Assembly: GCF_024806835.1 (NCBI RefSeq)
Contig: NZ_JANTYU010000001.1
Coordinates: forward strand, 1,437,501-1,485,004
DNA: 47,504 bases
Origin: Xanthomonas sp. 3793
GTDB lineage: Bacteria; Pseudomonadota; Gammaproteobacteria; Xanthomonadales; Xanthomonadaceae
Reading direction: 5' to 3'
This document shows, one piece after another, positions 9,858 to 19,146 of this stretch (position 1 is the stretch's first letter; every line of letters begins with the position of its first letter). The notes under the pieces were generated by a model. The model worked only from the letters and a program-made list of their open reading frames with translations. It ran no database searches and was not told the origin of the DNA. The translations under genes and the position numbers were made by a program.

Positions 9858-12800
9858 ATGAAAGAATTTGATGGAATAGAAAAGCCAAATTTAACATATT
9901 GCAACACCACACCTTTAGGATATTTTACCATTTTATCCTTGATAGCATTATTTTATCTGCTCTCAACTGGAAGTGCTGCGGGAGAAACCATCGTCGACCA
10001 ATGCCCACCGATGAACTACCCCTACATGGATCGACCGTGCAATGAAGGCCAAGCATATATAGAGGCCAAGCGGCAGTCGATCATATGGCTAAAAGAGCGG
10101 AAGGACTTTAAGGGCCCTCCCAGAATAGAAAGGGATTCTGGATATAGTAGATATGATGCTTTCTGCGGAACAGACATTCCGTGGATACCGTTCACAGGTT
10201 GCGGCACTGGATATTACAGACCAGGTGCTACCTGCGCATCGTTACCTTTCAAAAATAATCCAAACATTGCAATAAATTCACTCGCCTGCGATCAAGGCTG
10301 TGAGTTTTTATCGTCAACGCAAGGAGTCCAATCGCCCACTGGGGAAGTGTGCTCGCCTCCCCCCCCCCATCGATCCAGCCAAAAACAATTGTTGCACTGC
10401 GGGTGGCCCAGTGACCGCAGCCAATCCAGTAAACATCTTTACTGGGGTCAAGCTAGAGAGCAGCCTAGATTACCGCTCTCCATTAGGCGGCTTGGAATTT
10501 ACTCGTTACTACACCAGCGTCGCTGGCTTACGCACAGTCGCCGATCTTGGAAACGGATGGCGACACAGCTATGCAAGAAGCATCGATGCAATCGATGCGT
10601 CTACCGTCAAGGTCAATAGGGCCTCTGGCGACTCTTACATTTTCAAGAAAAGAACTGGAGTATGGTTGCGAGACCAAGATGTCCCGTATCAGCTGACTGA
10701 GGTCTCAGATCCCGGCTCCACTGGAGCACGCTGGGTGCTGAATACACCTGATCGTACAGTAGAAAGTTTCAACACGGACGGCCACTTAATTCAGATTTCC
10801 TGGCCAAACGGCGATATCGTGTCGCTGTCCTATGCAAACGGACTTCTACAATCAGCCACTGACAAGTCAGGACGAATAATCTCGTTTATTTTTCAACAGG
10901 AAAAAATCACCACAGTCTCTCTTCCTGATAAAAACAGCCTAAACTATCAGTATGATGACAACAAGAATCTATCGACAGTGTGGCTGACTGATGATCAAGG
11001 TGCCAGGCACCTAGTATCTAGATATGGTTACGCCGCATCGGATGTCGGCAACGTATTGACAAAGCATTATGATGAAACAAATACGCTGTACGCTAGCTGG
11101 GAGTACGATACCCTTGGCCGGGTAATTCGTAGTGTGCATGGAGATATAGCAGGCAGCATTGACGAAACTACGTTTTCTTATGCGCCAAACGGCACGACAC
11201 TAAAAGATTCCGCAGGAAACCAAGTGGTAGCTGCGCCCATACTGATGCATGGTCGAGCCCTTGCCGCCAGCTTTACCGGCCTCTGTCCTACATGCAACGG
11301 AAAAATCTTCGCTAGTCGCACCTACGATAGCAATGGTTATCCCGACATCGAAATCGATTTAAATGGGATTGCCACCGACTGGGACTACAGTCCGGATGGT
11401 CTTGTTATGCGTAAGTCTGAAGCAATCGGCGCAACAAGCAAAGGACAGCGTGTCACTGAGACTACGTGGGATACAGGTCTAAGGATTCCGCTTCAGCAAG
11501 AAACTTCAAGTCCTCAGGATGGCGTAAGGCTAAGGGTAAATTTCACATACAACGGTCGTGGGCAGCTGGTCACAACAACGCGTACAAACCCGATCGACAA
11601 TGTTGTTCGCACGATTGATCAGGCTTACTGTGAGCAGGAAGATGTGAACGCAGGCATCTGCCCTTTGCGGGGCCTGCTGACGTTGGTGGACGGAGCGAAA
11701 CAGGGCCCGGTTGACGCCGTGACTTATCGCTACTACATGGCCGATAGCGCGGAATGCGCATTTAGCTCTTCCCGTTGCCCGCACCGCAAAGGCGACCTAT
11801 GGAAAGTCGCCAACGCCCTCGGCCAAGTCATCGAATACCTCGCCTACGACGGCGCCGGCCGGCCGCTGTCCATCAAGGACGCCAACGGCATCGTCACCGA
11901 CTACAGCTACCACCCGCGCGGTTGGCTGACCGCCACCAAGGTGCGCGGGGCCGACGCGTCCAGCGAGGCCGATGACCGCATCACCCGCATCGACTATTGG
12001 CCCACCGGCCTGGTCAAGCAGGTCACCCAGCCCGATGGCGCGTTCACCGCCTTCACCTACGATGCCGCGCATCGGCTGACCGATATCACCGATAACGCGG
12101 GCAACACCGTCCACTACACCTTGGACAATGCCGGCAATCGCGTCAAGGAAGACACCAAGGATGCGGCCGGCACGTTGAAACGCACCCTTTCGCGCGTCTA
12201 CAACGAGCTCGGCCAGCTCAAGACGCAGGCCACCGCCGAGGGCGATCCCACCGACTTCGGCTACGACGCCAATGGCAACACCACCGCCGTGACCGATGCG
12301 CTGGGCACTGCCACTCAAAGCGAGTACGACCCGCTCAACCGCCTGTCGCGCACGCTGCAGGATGTAGCCGGCATCAAGGCAGGCACCACCTTCGACTACG
12401 ACGCGCTGGACAACCTCACCAAGGTCACCGACCCCAAGGGCCTGGACACCAAATACGAGTACAACGGCTTCGGCGATCTGGTGAAGCTCACCAGCCCGGA
12501 CACCGGCGTCACCAGCTACACCTATGACAGCGCCGGCAACCGCGCCACCCAGACCGATGCGCGCGGCAACACCACTGCTTACGGCTACGACGCGCTCAAT
12601 CGCCTGACCAAGGTCACCTACCCCACCACCAGCCTCAACGTCATCTATACCTATGACGTGACGCAAACCGCCTGTGCCAGCGGGGAGACCTTCTCCATCG
12701 GGCGCCTGACCAAAATGCAGGACGGCGGCGCCATCACCCAGTACTGCTACAACCGCTTCGGCGATCTGGTGCGCAAGGTGCAGACCAGCAACGGCAAGGC

Positions 12801-14418
12801 GCTGGTGCTGCGTTACGACTACACCGTCGGCGGCCAGCTGCACCGCATGACCTATCCCGACGGTGCAGTGGTCGATTACGTGCGCAACACCCAAGGCCAG
12901 ACCACCGAGGTCGCCGTGACCCCGGCCGGCGGCAGCCGGCAGGTGCTGCTGGGCAATGTCAGCTACTACCCGTTCGGCCCGGCTGCCGGCTGGACCTACG
13001 GCAATGGCCGCACCCTTGCCCGCCAGTACGATCTGGACTACCACCCGCAAGCGATCCAGGACACCCGCCCGGGCGGGCTGGAAGTGGGCTTCGGCTTCGA
13101 CCCGGTCGGCAATCTCACCGCATTGACGCCCGCCGGCAATGCCACGCCGGAGATCGGCCTGGGCTACGACACCCTGGGCCGCCTCACCGGCCTCAAGGAC
13201 GGCCGCACCGGCACGCTGATCGACGGCTACAGCTATGACGCCACCGGCAACCGCCTCAGCGCCAAGGTCGGCACCGCCACACAGGCCTACACCTACCCGG
13301 CCGACAGCCATCGCCTCAGCGCGGTGGCCGGCGTGGCCCGCAGTTACGATGCCACCGGCAATACCACCGCCATCGGCGGCACCGCGCGCCAGTACACCTA
13401 CGACACCACCGGCCGCATGACCCAGGCCCGCCGCGCCGGCGCAGTGACCATGAACTACCGCTACAACGGCCGTGGTGAGCAGGTGCGCCGCTTCCTGGGC
13501 ACCACCAATACCTACACGCTCTATGACGAAGCGGGCCATTGGCTAGGCGACTACGACACCAGTGGCGCGCCCAAGCAGCAGGCGATCTGGCTGGACGATC
13601 TACCGGTCGGCCTGCTGGCCAATGCCAACACGCTGCATTACATCGAACCCGACCACCTGGGCAGCCCACGCGTGGTGATCGACCCCACCCGCGATGTTGC
13701 GGTGTGGACGTGGAGCTTGAAGGGCGAGGCCTTCGGCAACACCGCGCCGAATCAGGATCCTGATGGAGATGGTGCTGCGCTGGTATTGGATATGCGCTTC
13801 CCGGGGCAGCGGTACGATGCGGCGAGTGGGTTGAATCAGAACTACTTCCGGGATTATGAGGCGGCTACCGGGCGGTATGGGCAGAGTGATCCGATTGGCT
13901 TGAGAGGTGGCATCAGCACTTTTGGATACGCATTGCAGACTCCTTTTGTCCACATGGATTTTTATGGCTTGGCAACTTGGAAGGGCTCTACTTTTGGAGT
14001 TGGTGTCGGGGCAGGAAAGTTCGGCTTGAACATAGACTTCTATCAAGTCACTTCCCCCTGTCCGGGTGGCGGACTCGCATATGCCTATGTGATGGCATTC
14101 GGAGGCGCAGGTGGATTAGGGGCACCAATTTCAATGGCTGGTTCGCAAGTAGAACTCACGGACTCCAATGATGTGCCAGACCCTGATGTATTCAACGGTC
14201 CTTATGCGAAATTCTCTGCAGGATCAGTTTCATTTGGTTTGGGCTATCAGATGTATCAAAAAATATCGATTGGCGGAGCCTGGTGGAACTTCGGCGCTGG
14301 AGCTGAAAGCACAGGATGGCATCAGAGCCAAGGCGGATTTGACGCCACTGTTTATGGCGCTGCCGCAGGCAATGCCGTTGTTATCCAGCAGAAAAAATGT
14401 TCATGTGAAGCGCAGTGA
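9858..14418 (+). CDS. Secreted RHS/YD-repeat polymorphic toxin, frame split at a C10 tract
   Basis: The intact product would be about 1520 aa. The first frame (from ATG 9858) has an N-terminal hydrophobic segment (ILSLIALFYLLSTGSAAG) that looks like a signal peptide, then a Cys-rich ~130-residue domain. It reaches a run of ten C at 10359-10368, after which the homologous reading continues in the next frame (IDPAKNNCCTAGGP) to 14418. One C fewer would join the two. The second part has the RHS N-domain (VNIFTGVK...PLGGLEFTRYYTS), many YD repeats, the core end (DHLGSPRVV...FRDYEAATGRYGQSDPIGL) and a ~160-residue glycine-rich variable tip ending CSCEAQ. The 5' part (to ~11780) and 3' tip are AT-rich, while the core is very GC-rich. 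It may be phase-variable, a recent pseudogene, or carry a sequencing error. Confidence 0.8.
10359..10368. repeat. Homopolymeric C10 tract inside the RHS gene
   Basis: Ten consecutive C follow the codons for EVCSP. With ten, the upstream frame runs out of register and ends at 10619; with nine (or twelve), it reads on into the RHS body. Tracts of this kind change length by slipped-strand mispairing. Confidence 0.9.
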
Positions 14419-14615
14419 AGCTGGCTTATATCCTAGCGATGCTTGCAGGTGGATTTTTTCTTGGGCTAGGGGGCCTGATTCGATGGGGGTCGTTCTTGGC
14501 TGCGCCTCAAGCGAAGCCTTTCCGATCAGCATGGGACAAGAGAGGTTTGATAATGGCAATTGCAGGCGCGTCGTGGATGATCTTTGTTACGGTAATTTAC
14601 GAATCACTTCGCTAG
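14415..14615 (+). CDS. Small two-helix membrane protein, candidate immunity to the RHS tip
   Basis: This 66-aa product starts at a GTG that overlaps the RHS stop codon (GTGA), so translation is probably coupled. It consists almost entirely of two membrane helices (LAYILAMLAGGFFLGLGGLI and GLIMAIAGASWMIFVTVIY) joined by a short basic loop. I do not recognise a named family. Position directly after the variable tip of a polymorphic toxin is the classic place for an immunity gene, and a membrane-embedded immunity protein would suit a toxin that acts on the inner membrane. The function is inferred only from position and topology. Confidence 0.65.
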   Translation: MKLAYILAMLAGGFFLGLGGLIRWGSFLAAPQAKPFRSAWDKRGLIMAIAGASWMIFVTVIYESLR

Positions 14616-14670
14616 CGTTTTAGTTCTGCATGTCAGTAAAAATGAGCTATTCAATTGCTAACAGAAGTAT

Positions 14671-14702
14671 CTATGTCTAGCCGCTGTGGCGGCTAGACAT
14701 AG
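14671..14702. repeat. Perfect 14-bp inverted repeat downstream of the RHS immunity gene
   Basis: CTATGTCTAGCCGC and its exact reverse complement are separated by TGTG. The hairpin is 55 bases after the stop of the small membrane protein. It could terminate transcription but lacks a T-run on either side. Confidence 0.75.
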
Positions 14703-14790
14703 GCAAGACTAATGTCGTCAAACAGTTGACATCCCAAGCAACCAGTAGCAACCTCTGCCTCAAGGAGCGTAGAAACTCCTCTCATAGCGG

Positions 14791-14821
14791 TACCCACTTC
14801 CGTCAAACCGGTGGGTTTTTT
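14791..14821 (+). terminator. Rho-independent terminator ahead of the symE-like leader
   Basis: ACCCAC and GTGGGT flank a 12-base loop and are followed by a run of six T on the plus strand. It would end transcription from the RHS side, or form the end of a short RNA, before the structured region at 14859-14935. Confidence 0.65.
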
Positions 14822-14858
14822 GTGCCTGTTCGCAGGCGCAAGCCGACGCGATGCCTGC

Positions 14859-14977
14859 GTCGGGAGGGCGGCTAATACAACACTCCTTCGGGAGGAATAC
14901 GCCCGCCGGCTATGAGCGGTTTCTAACCTCCCGACATCCCGTCGCCGGCCGGCGATGGTGCCTGTTCTTTGAAGGAG
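14859..14977 (+). ncRNA. Structured leader RNA with possible ribosome-site sequestration
   Basis: GTCGGGAGG (14859-14867) pairs exactly with CCTCCCGAC (14927-14935), enclosing a GGCGG/CCGCC arm and a CTCC-TTCG-GGAG tetraloop hairpin (14883-14894). CTCCTTC (14883-14889) is also exactly complementary to the ribosome-binding sequence GAAGGAG (14971-14977) of the following small ORF. The two pairings exclude each other, so this could be a translational switch. It matches no named riboswitch that I recognise. The complementarities are seen directly; regulation is inference. Confidence 0.45.
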
Positions 14978-14985
14978 GCGTTGTA

Positions 14986-15057
14986 ATGGCAAATGTATCG
15001 ATCGTGCAGATCGTTAGGCGTCGTCGCTCCACAGTGCTGGCGGAGGTGAGGCGATGA
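14986..15057 (+). CDS. 23-aa leader peptide coupled to the symE-like gene
   Basis: MANVSIVQIVRRRRSTVLAEVRR follows a near-perfect ribosome-binding sequence (GAAGGAGG, 8 bases before the ATG). Its stop codon overlaps the ATG of the next gene as ATGA. The strong initiation signal belongs to this short frame, not to the downstream gene, which has none of its own. It therefore probably delivers ribosomes to the symE-like gene by termination-reinitiation. The highly basic sequence may have no function of its own. Confidence 0.6.
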   Translation: MANVSIVQIVRRRRSTVLAEVRR

Positions 15058-15449
15058 GCGGGGCGCCGTCTTCGACCGCCAAGCGGTCCAAGCCGAACGC
15101 CAGACGCGCCGCTACCGCAAAGCAAGCAGCCACGCCGGTGAAAGACGCGCAGCCCATGCAGCTAATGCCCTCGCCCGCGTTCGACGTGGACAACCTCGAC
15201 TTCGACCGTCGCCCCAGGCGCCGCGTGGACGATCTGCCGCCGCGTCCGCCGCGCAAGGCGCGCATGCCCACGCGCTGCACGGTGGGTTACGCGTTCTACG
15301 ATGCAGAGCCGGGCCGGCCGCATAGCCAGCGGATTCCCAGCGTGCGCTTGCGTGGGTTATGGCTGGAGCAGCTGGGGTTTGCGGTGGGGTGCAAGCTGCA
15401 GATCACTGCGCGCGAGGGCGAGTTGGTGGTGACGGTGGTGGAGCGCTGA
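15054..15449 (+). CDS. SymE-like toxin-domain protein
   Basis: The 131-aa product has a disordered basic N-terminal half (residues 1-75, rich in Arg, Lys and Pro) and a C-terminal SymE/AbrB-like fold ending IPSVRLRGLWLEQLGFAVG...LQITAREGELVVTVVE, which matches the SymE type I toxin family (the E. coli member is an SOS-induced protein controlled by an antisense RNA). In Xanthomonas such genes often lie near RHS loci. Here it is translationally coupled to a 23-aa leader under a structured RNA region. Whether it is toxic, or an RNA- or DNA-binding accessory, cannot be told from the sequence. No antisense promoter was identified. Confidence 0.7.
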   Translation: MSGAPSSTAKRSKPNARRAATAKQAATPVKDAQPMQLMPSPAFDVDNLDFDRRPRRRVDDLPPRPPRKARMPTRCTVGYAFYDAEPGRPHSQRIPSVRLRGLWLEQLGFAVGCKLQITAREGELVVTVVER

Positions 15450-15510
15450 ACTGGGTTTTGGGTGTGGTTGTTGTTTGGAGGCACTGCAGTGGGGAGGACG
15501 ATACGTGTAA

Positions 15511-15539
15511 CGCCCTCGCGCACGAGTGCGCTCCTACAG
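15511..15539. repeat. REP-like intergenic palindrome
   Basis: GCGCAC-GA-GTGCGC lies inside a segment read on the minus strand as CTGTAGGAGCGCACTCGTGC, a form widespread between Xanthomonas genes. It lies between the convergent symE-like and colS genes and may help end transcription. Confidence 0.55.
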
Positions 15540-15555
15540 AAACGAGCTTGGTTGG

Positions 15556-16890
15556 TTAGCGGTGGAATGCCAGTGTTGCTATGACGCCGCGCTGCTGGCC
15601 TGGGCGTACGCTGACGCGCCAGCCGTATAGGTCGCAGAGGCGGCTGACGATCGACAGGCCGATGCCGCCGCCTTGCGAGTGGCCGGCGTGGGTGCCGCGG
15701 TAGCCGCGCTGGAACAGTTTGGCGGCATCCTCTTCGCTCAGGCCGGGGCCGGAGTCGATGACTTCCACGCAGTCGCCGCGCACGCGCACGCGCACCTGGC
15801 CGTCCTGGGTGTACTTGACCGCATTGCCGATCAGGTTGCCCAGCGCCACCGACAAGGCGGATTCGGGCGCGTCGATGACCAGGTCGCGCTCGCCTTCCAG
15901 CAGCAGCTCCAGCGGTTTGCCGCCGAGCTGGGCGCGGTGCGCGTCGATCAGCTGTTCGGCCACCTTGGCGACATTGCTGCTGCCTTGACCGCGCTCGTTG
16001 CGCGAGAGCAGCAGCAACGAGCCGATCAGGTCGCTGCATTGTTGCTCGGCGCGCTGGATACGTTGCAGGCGTTGCAGCATCTTCTCGTCCAGGTTGGGCT
16101 TGGTGAGCAGCAGTTCGGTGGCGCCACGGATCACCGCCAGCGGGGTGCGCAGTTCGTGGCTGACGTCGGCGTTGAACTCGCGGTCGCGCTGCACCACTTC
16201 GGTGAGGCGGGCCGAATAATCGTCCAGCGCTTCGGCGAGCTGGCCCACTTCGTCGTCCGGGAAATGCGCGGCCAGCGGCTTGGGCTCGCTGGTGCCGCCG
16301 CGGTAGGCACGCAGGCGCGCGGCCAGGTCCGACACCGGGCGCATCACCTTGGATGCGGACCACCAGCCGATCAACAACGAGAAGCCGCTGAACACCAGCA
16401 CCGAGAGCATCAGCGTGCGCTTGAGCTGGATCTCGCCCTTGAGGGTCTGGGTCATGTCGTAGGCGAGGAAGAACCACTCGCTCGGTGTCTTGCGCACCGC
16501 CAGTTTGTACGAATACGCGTTGCCGCCGTCGTCCACGCCGGAGATGGTATGGATGCCGTCGGGCAGTTGATACCACTCCGGCTGCTCCAGCCGCAGCGCA
16601 TCGAACTTGTCGCTTTTGACCACGCGCCCGCGCATCTGCTGCACCGGCAAATCCGGGTTACGCAGCGGGTCGGAATAGAACCGCTGCGCGAAGGCGTCGA
16701 TATTGCGGTTCATTACGTCTTCGACCAGCTGGTTTTCCACGCGCGCACGCGCCCAGTTGGTGGCGAAGGCGAACAGCGTGGTCAGGCAGAACCCCAACAG
16801 CACGAACGACAGAATGATGCGGCTGCGCAGGCGCCGCCGGTAGCGGCCGCGCTTGCGCGCGGGCCGCAGGCCAATGGCACTCTCAGGCAT
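15556..16890 (-). CDS. colS: Sensor histidine kinase, ColS type
   Basis: This inner-membrane kinase is the partner of the adjacent ColR-type regulator; in Xanthomonas and Pseudomonas, ColRS controls envelope integrity, metal tolerance and virulence. The 444-aa form has a basic N-terminus, a first membrane helix (IILSFVLLGFCLTTLFAFA), a ~115-residue periplasmic domain, a second helix (LSVLVFSGFSLLIGWW), a HAMP linker, a HisKA domain with H-box DVSHELRTPLAVIRG, and a HATPase domain with NLIGNAVKYT, DSGPGLSEEDAAK and GGGIGLSIVSRL. The ATG at 16890 overlaps the colR stop by 8 bp; a TTG at 16914 extends the frame but is less likely. The name rests on the neighbour's similarity to ColR and on gene order. 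Confidence 0.82.
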   Translation of the reverse strand: MPESAIGLRPARKRGRYRRRLRSRIILSFVLLGFCLTTLFAFATNWARARVENQLVEDVMNRNIDAFAQRFYSDPLRNPDLPVQQMRGRVVKSDKFDALRLEQPEWYQLPDGIHTISGVDDGGNAYSYKLAVRKTPSEWFFLAYDMTQTLKGEIQLKRTLMLSVLVFSGFSLLIGWWSASKVMRPVSDLAARLRAYRGGTSEPKPLAAHFPDDEVGQLAEALDDYSARLTEVVQRDREFNADVSHELRTPLAVIRGATELLLTKPNLDEKMLQRLQRIQRAEQQCSDLIGSLLLLSRNERGQGSSNVAKVAEQLIDAHRAQLGGKPLELLLEGERDLVIDAPESALSVALGNLIGNAVKYTQDGQVRVRVRGDCVEVIDSGPGLSEEDAAKLFQRGYRGTHAGHSQGGGIGLSIVSRLCDLYGWRVSVRPGQQRGVIATLAFHR

Positions 16891-17560
16891 CGGGCGAGGC
16901 GATACGGTAGCCAATGCCGTGACGGGTCTGGATCATCGGTACGTCGAAAGGCTTGTCGACCACCGCGCGCAGACCGTGGATGTGCACGCGCAGCGAATCC
17001 GAATCCGGCAATTCTTCGCCCCAGACGCGGGTTTCCAGCTCCTGGCGGGTAACCACGGCCGGCGAGGCCTCCATCAACGCCTGCAGGATCTTCAGCGCGG
17101 TCGGGTTGAGCTGCAGCAGCTTGCCCCGGCGGCGCACCTCCAGCGTATCCAGGTTGTATTCCAGGTCGCCGGTTTCCAGCACGCGGGTGTGCACGCCCTT
17201 GCCACGACGCGACAGCGCGTTGAGGCGCACTTCCACTTCCTGCAGCGCGAACGGCTTGATCAGGTAGTCGTCGGCACCGGAGTCGAAACCGGCCAGCTTG
17301 TTGTCCAGCGAATCGCGCGCGGTCAGCATCAGCACCGGCGTCTGCTTGCGCGCTTCGTTGCGCAGCTTGCGACAGACCTCGATGCCATCCATGCCGGGCA
17401 GGTTGAGATCGAGCACGATGGCGTCGAACTCGTGCACCACCGCCAAATGCAGGCCAGTGACGCCATCGGCGGCGAAATCCACCGTGTGGCCACGGTCTTC
17501 AAGATAGTCGCCCAGATTGGCGGCGATATCGCTGTTGTCTTCAATTACTAGAATTCGCAC
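16883..17560 (-). CDS. colR: OmpR-family response regulator, ColR type
   Basis: This 225-aa transcription factor has an N-terminal receiver (MRILVIEDNSDIAANLGDYL; phospho-acceptor Asp in AIVLDLNLPGMDG; conserved Lys in DDYLIKPFAL) and a C-terminal winged helix (LQLNPTALKILQALM ... LRVHIHGLRAVVDKPFD). The pattern DYLEDRGHTVDFAADG and the sequence PDSDSLRVHIHGLR are close to Pseudomonas ColR. It overlaps colS, so the pair is co-expressed, and lies 18 bp downstream of a gene for a small exported protein that may belong to the same operon or signal pathway. Identification as ColR is from recalled similarity. Confidence 0.85.
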   Translation of the reverse strand: MRILVIEDNSDIAANLGDYLEDRGHTVDFAADGVTGLHLAVVHEFDAIVLDLNLPGMDGIEVCRKLRNEARKQTPVLMLTARDSLDNKLAGFDSGADDYLIKPFALQEVEVRLNALSRRGKGVHTRVLETGDLEYNLDTLEVRRRGKLLQLNPTALKILQALMEASPAVVTRQELETRVWGEELPDSDSLRVHIHGLRAVVDKPFDVPMIQTRHGIGYRIASPDA

Positions 17561-17578
17561 TGGAACCTCGTTGTTGGG

Positions 17579-18049
17579 TCATGTACCCGGTTGCTTCAGG
17601 ACTGGCTGTCGCTGCAGCCGGGTCAATTCGTCTTTATTGCTTTCTCGAAGCCGGCGCCGTTCGGCAGCCGTCATGCATTGCGTCGTGGACAAATGGGACC
17701 CCACGGTACGCACACGCTGACAGATCATCCGACTGTCTTCACCAGCCCTGGTCAACAGCGCGTTGACCAATTCCTGATCATTGAACACCGCCACCTTTGA
17801 CTCGGGCGTGAGTTGCATCGGATTCGGGCTGGATTGCAAAGCCATTTCCATGCGCTGCAAAGCCGACAGCACCTTGCTGCGGTCCTCGTTTCCGATTTGC
17901 GAATAGGTGTCGCCGGTACTCAGATCCTGGCGCACCTTCTCGGCCTGTTCGGCGAATGGGCGGGGGTTCTCGACATCCACGGCCTTTTTGTTGCCGGCGA
18001 GCGCGGGCACCGCGATACACAGCATCAACAGCAGGAGTGGTCCTTTCAT
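17579..18049 (-). CDS. Small exported protein of unknown function upstream of colRS
   Basis: Starting at the ATG at 18049 gives 156 aa with a clean signal peptide (MKGPLLLLMLCIAVPALAG, cleavage after ALAG). The mature part is mainly helical and charged (ENPRPFAEQAEKVRQDL; SALQRMEMAL; TAAERRRLRESNKDELTRLQ) with two Cys that could form a disulfide. No family is recognised. The frame runs further upstream, but those residues have no signal-peptide logic and cross a non-coding stretch. Being 18 bp upstream of colR, it is probably in one transcript with colRS and could be a periplasmic accessory, which is inference. Confidence 0.75.
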   Translation of the reverse strand: MKGPLLLLMLCIAVPALAGNKKAVDVENPRPFAEQAEKVRQDLSTGDTYSQIGNEDRSKVLSALQRMEMALQSSPNPMQLTPESKVAVFNDQELVNALLTRAGEDSRMICQRVRTVGSHLSTTQCMTAAERRRLRESNKDELTRLQRQPVLKQPGT

Positions 18050-18124
18050 GGCGTTGCTTGTCGTTCCATCGCTGATAAGTAAGGAAAATGTAGACGCGAA
18101 CCCAGGTCCCGGCAAGCCGTCCAT

Positions 18125-18157
18125 AAAAAGGCCCAAGTGCGACACCGCACTTGGGCC
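18125..18157 (-). terminator. Terminator downstream of rimK
   Basis: GGCCCAAGTGCG and its exact complement enclose ACAC, a 12-bp stem, followed on the minus strand by TTTTT. It lies between rimK and the exported-protein gene and fits a strong rho-independent stop for the leftward rimK transcript. Confidence 0.88.
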
Positions 18158-18270
18158 AAAAGTTCATCCCGATCACCGTCACTGCCGAGAGCGGAGCTAC
18201 GGTCGACAGAGGCTAGCGATCAAAGGATTACATTTTCGTTAATTTTCCGCTAAAAACAGCCTACTGCCGA

Positions 18271-19146
18271 TCAACGGGCCGATTGCTCCAGATGCTGGAT
18301 GATGCTGGCGGCCACATCGACGCCGCACACGCCCTCCACGCCTTCCAGGCCAGGGGTCGAATTGACCTCCAGTACCAGCGGCCCGCGCTTGGATCGGATG
18401 AGATCGACGCCGGCGACCGCCAGGCCCAGCGCGCGCGCCGATCGCACCGCCACCTCCTGCTCCTGCGGAGTGGCCTGGGCCACCGCAGCGGTGCCGCCAA
18501 GATGCAGGTTGGAGCGGAAGTCGCCCTCGGCCGCCTGACGGCGCATCGCTGCGACGACGCGGTCACCGACCACGAAGCAGCGCAGGTCGGCGCCTTCGGC
18601 TTCGCCGATGAACTCCTGCACGATGAAATTGGCGTACAGCCCGCGCAGCGCTTCGACTACCCCACGCGAGGCGCTGGCCTTCTCGGTCAGAATCACCCCG
18701 GCGCCCTGGGCACCCTCGTTCAACTTCACCACATGCGGTGGCGGGCCGAGCATGGAGAGCAGGTCCTGGGTGTCGTCCGGGTTGTCGCCGAACACGGTGA
18801 CCGGCATGTCGATGCCCTGCGCGGCCAGCAGTTGATGCGCACGCAGCTTGTCGCGCGAACGCAGGATGGCATCGGAGGGATTGGGCGTGTAGGTGCCCAT
18901 GAACTCGAGCTGGCGCAGCACCGCGGTAGCATAGCGTGTCACCGAGGCGCCGATGCGCGGGATCACCGCATCGAAGCCGGTGATCGGCTTGCCCTTGTAG
19001 TGCAGGCTGAAGCCGTCGGCGGCGATGCGCATGTAGCAACGCAACGGGTCGAGGATGCGCACGGTATGGCCACGCTTACGCCCGGCCTCAATGAGCCGTC
19101 GGGTCGAATACAGCTTGCTGTTGCGCGAAAGAATGGCGATTTTCAT
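18271..19146 (-). CDS. rimK: RimK-family ATP-grasp ligase
   Basis: RimK adds glutamate residues to the C-terminus of ribosomal protein S6. The 291-aa protein from the ATG at 19146 ([18 protein letters not shown]) has the N-terminal RimK pre-ATP-grasp fold, then the ATP-grasp domain with the lysine strand [15 protein letters not shown], the [21 protein letters not shown] hinge region, and the Mg-binding end [19 protein letters not shown]. Ten further in-frame residues upstream (to 19176) are not part of the family start. It is a monocistronic leftward gene with its own terminator. Confidence 0.92.
   Translation of the reverse strand: MKIAILSRNSKLYSTRRLIEAGRKRGHTVRILDPLRCYMRIAADGFSLHYKGKPITGFDAVIPRIGASVTRYATAVLRQLEFMGTYTPNPSDAILRSRDKLRAHQLLAAQGIDMPVTVFGDNPDDTQDLLSMLGPPPHVVKLNEGAQGAGVILTEKASASRGVVEALRGLYANFIVQEFIGEAEGADLRCFVVGDRVVAAMRRQAAEGDFRSNLHLGGTAAVAQATPQEQEVAVRSARALGLAVAGVDLIRSKRGPLVLEVNSTPGLEGVEGVCGVDVAASIIQHLEQSAR

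Noticed and set aside
11797..13539. 580-aa open frame opposite the RHS core
   Set aside because: Shadow of the GC-rich YD repeats; the glycine/valine-rich sequence reflects the opposite strand.
15673..17052. 459-aa open frame opposite colS/colR
   Set aside because: Shadow frame; kinase and regulator motifs are on the minus strand.
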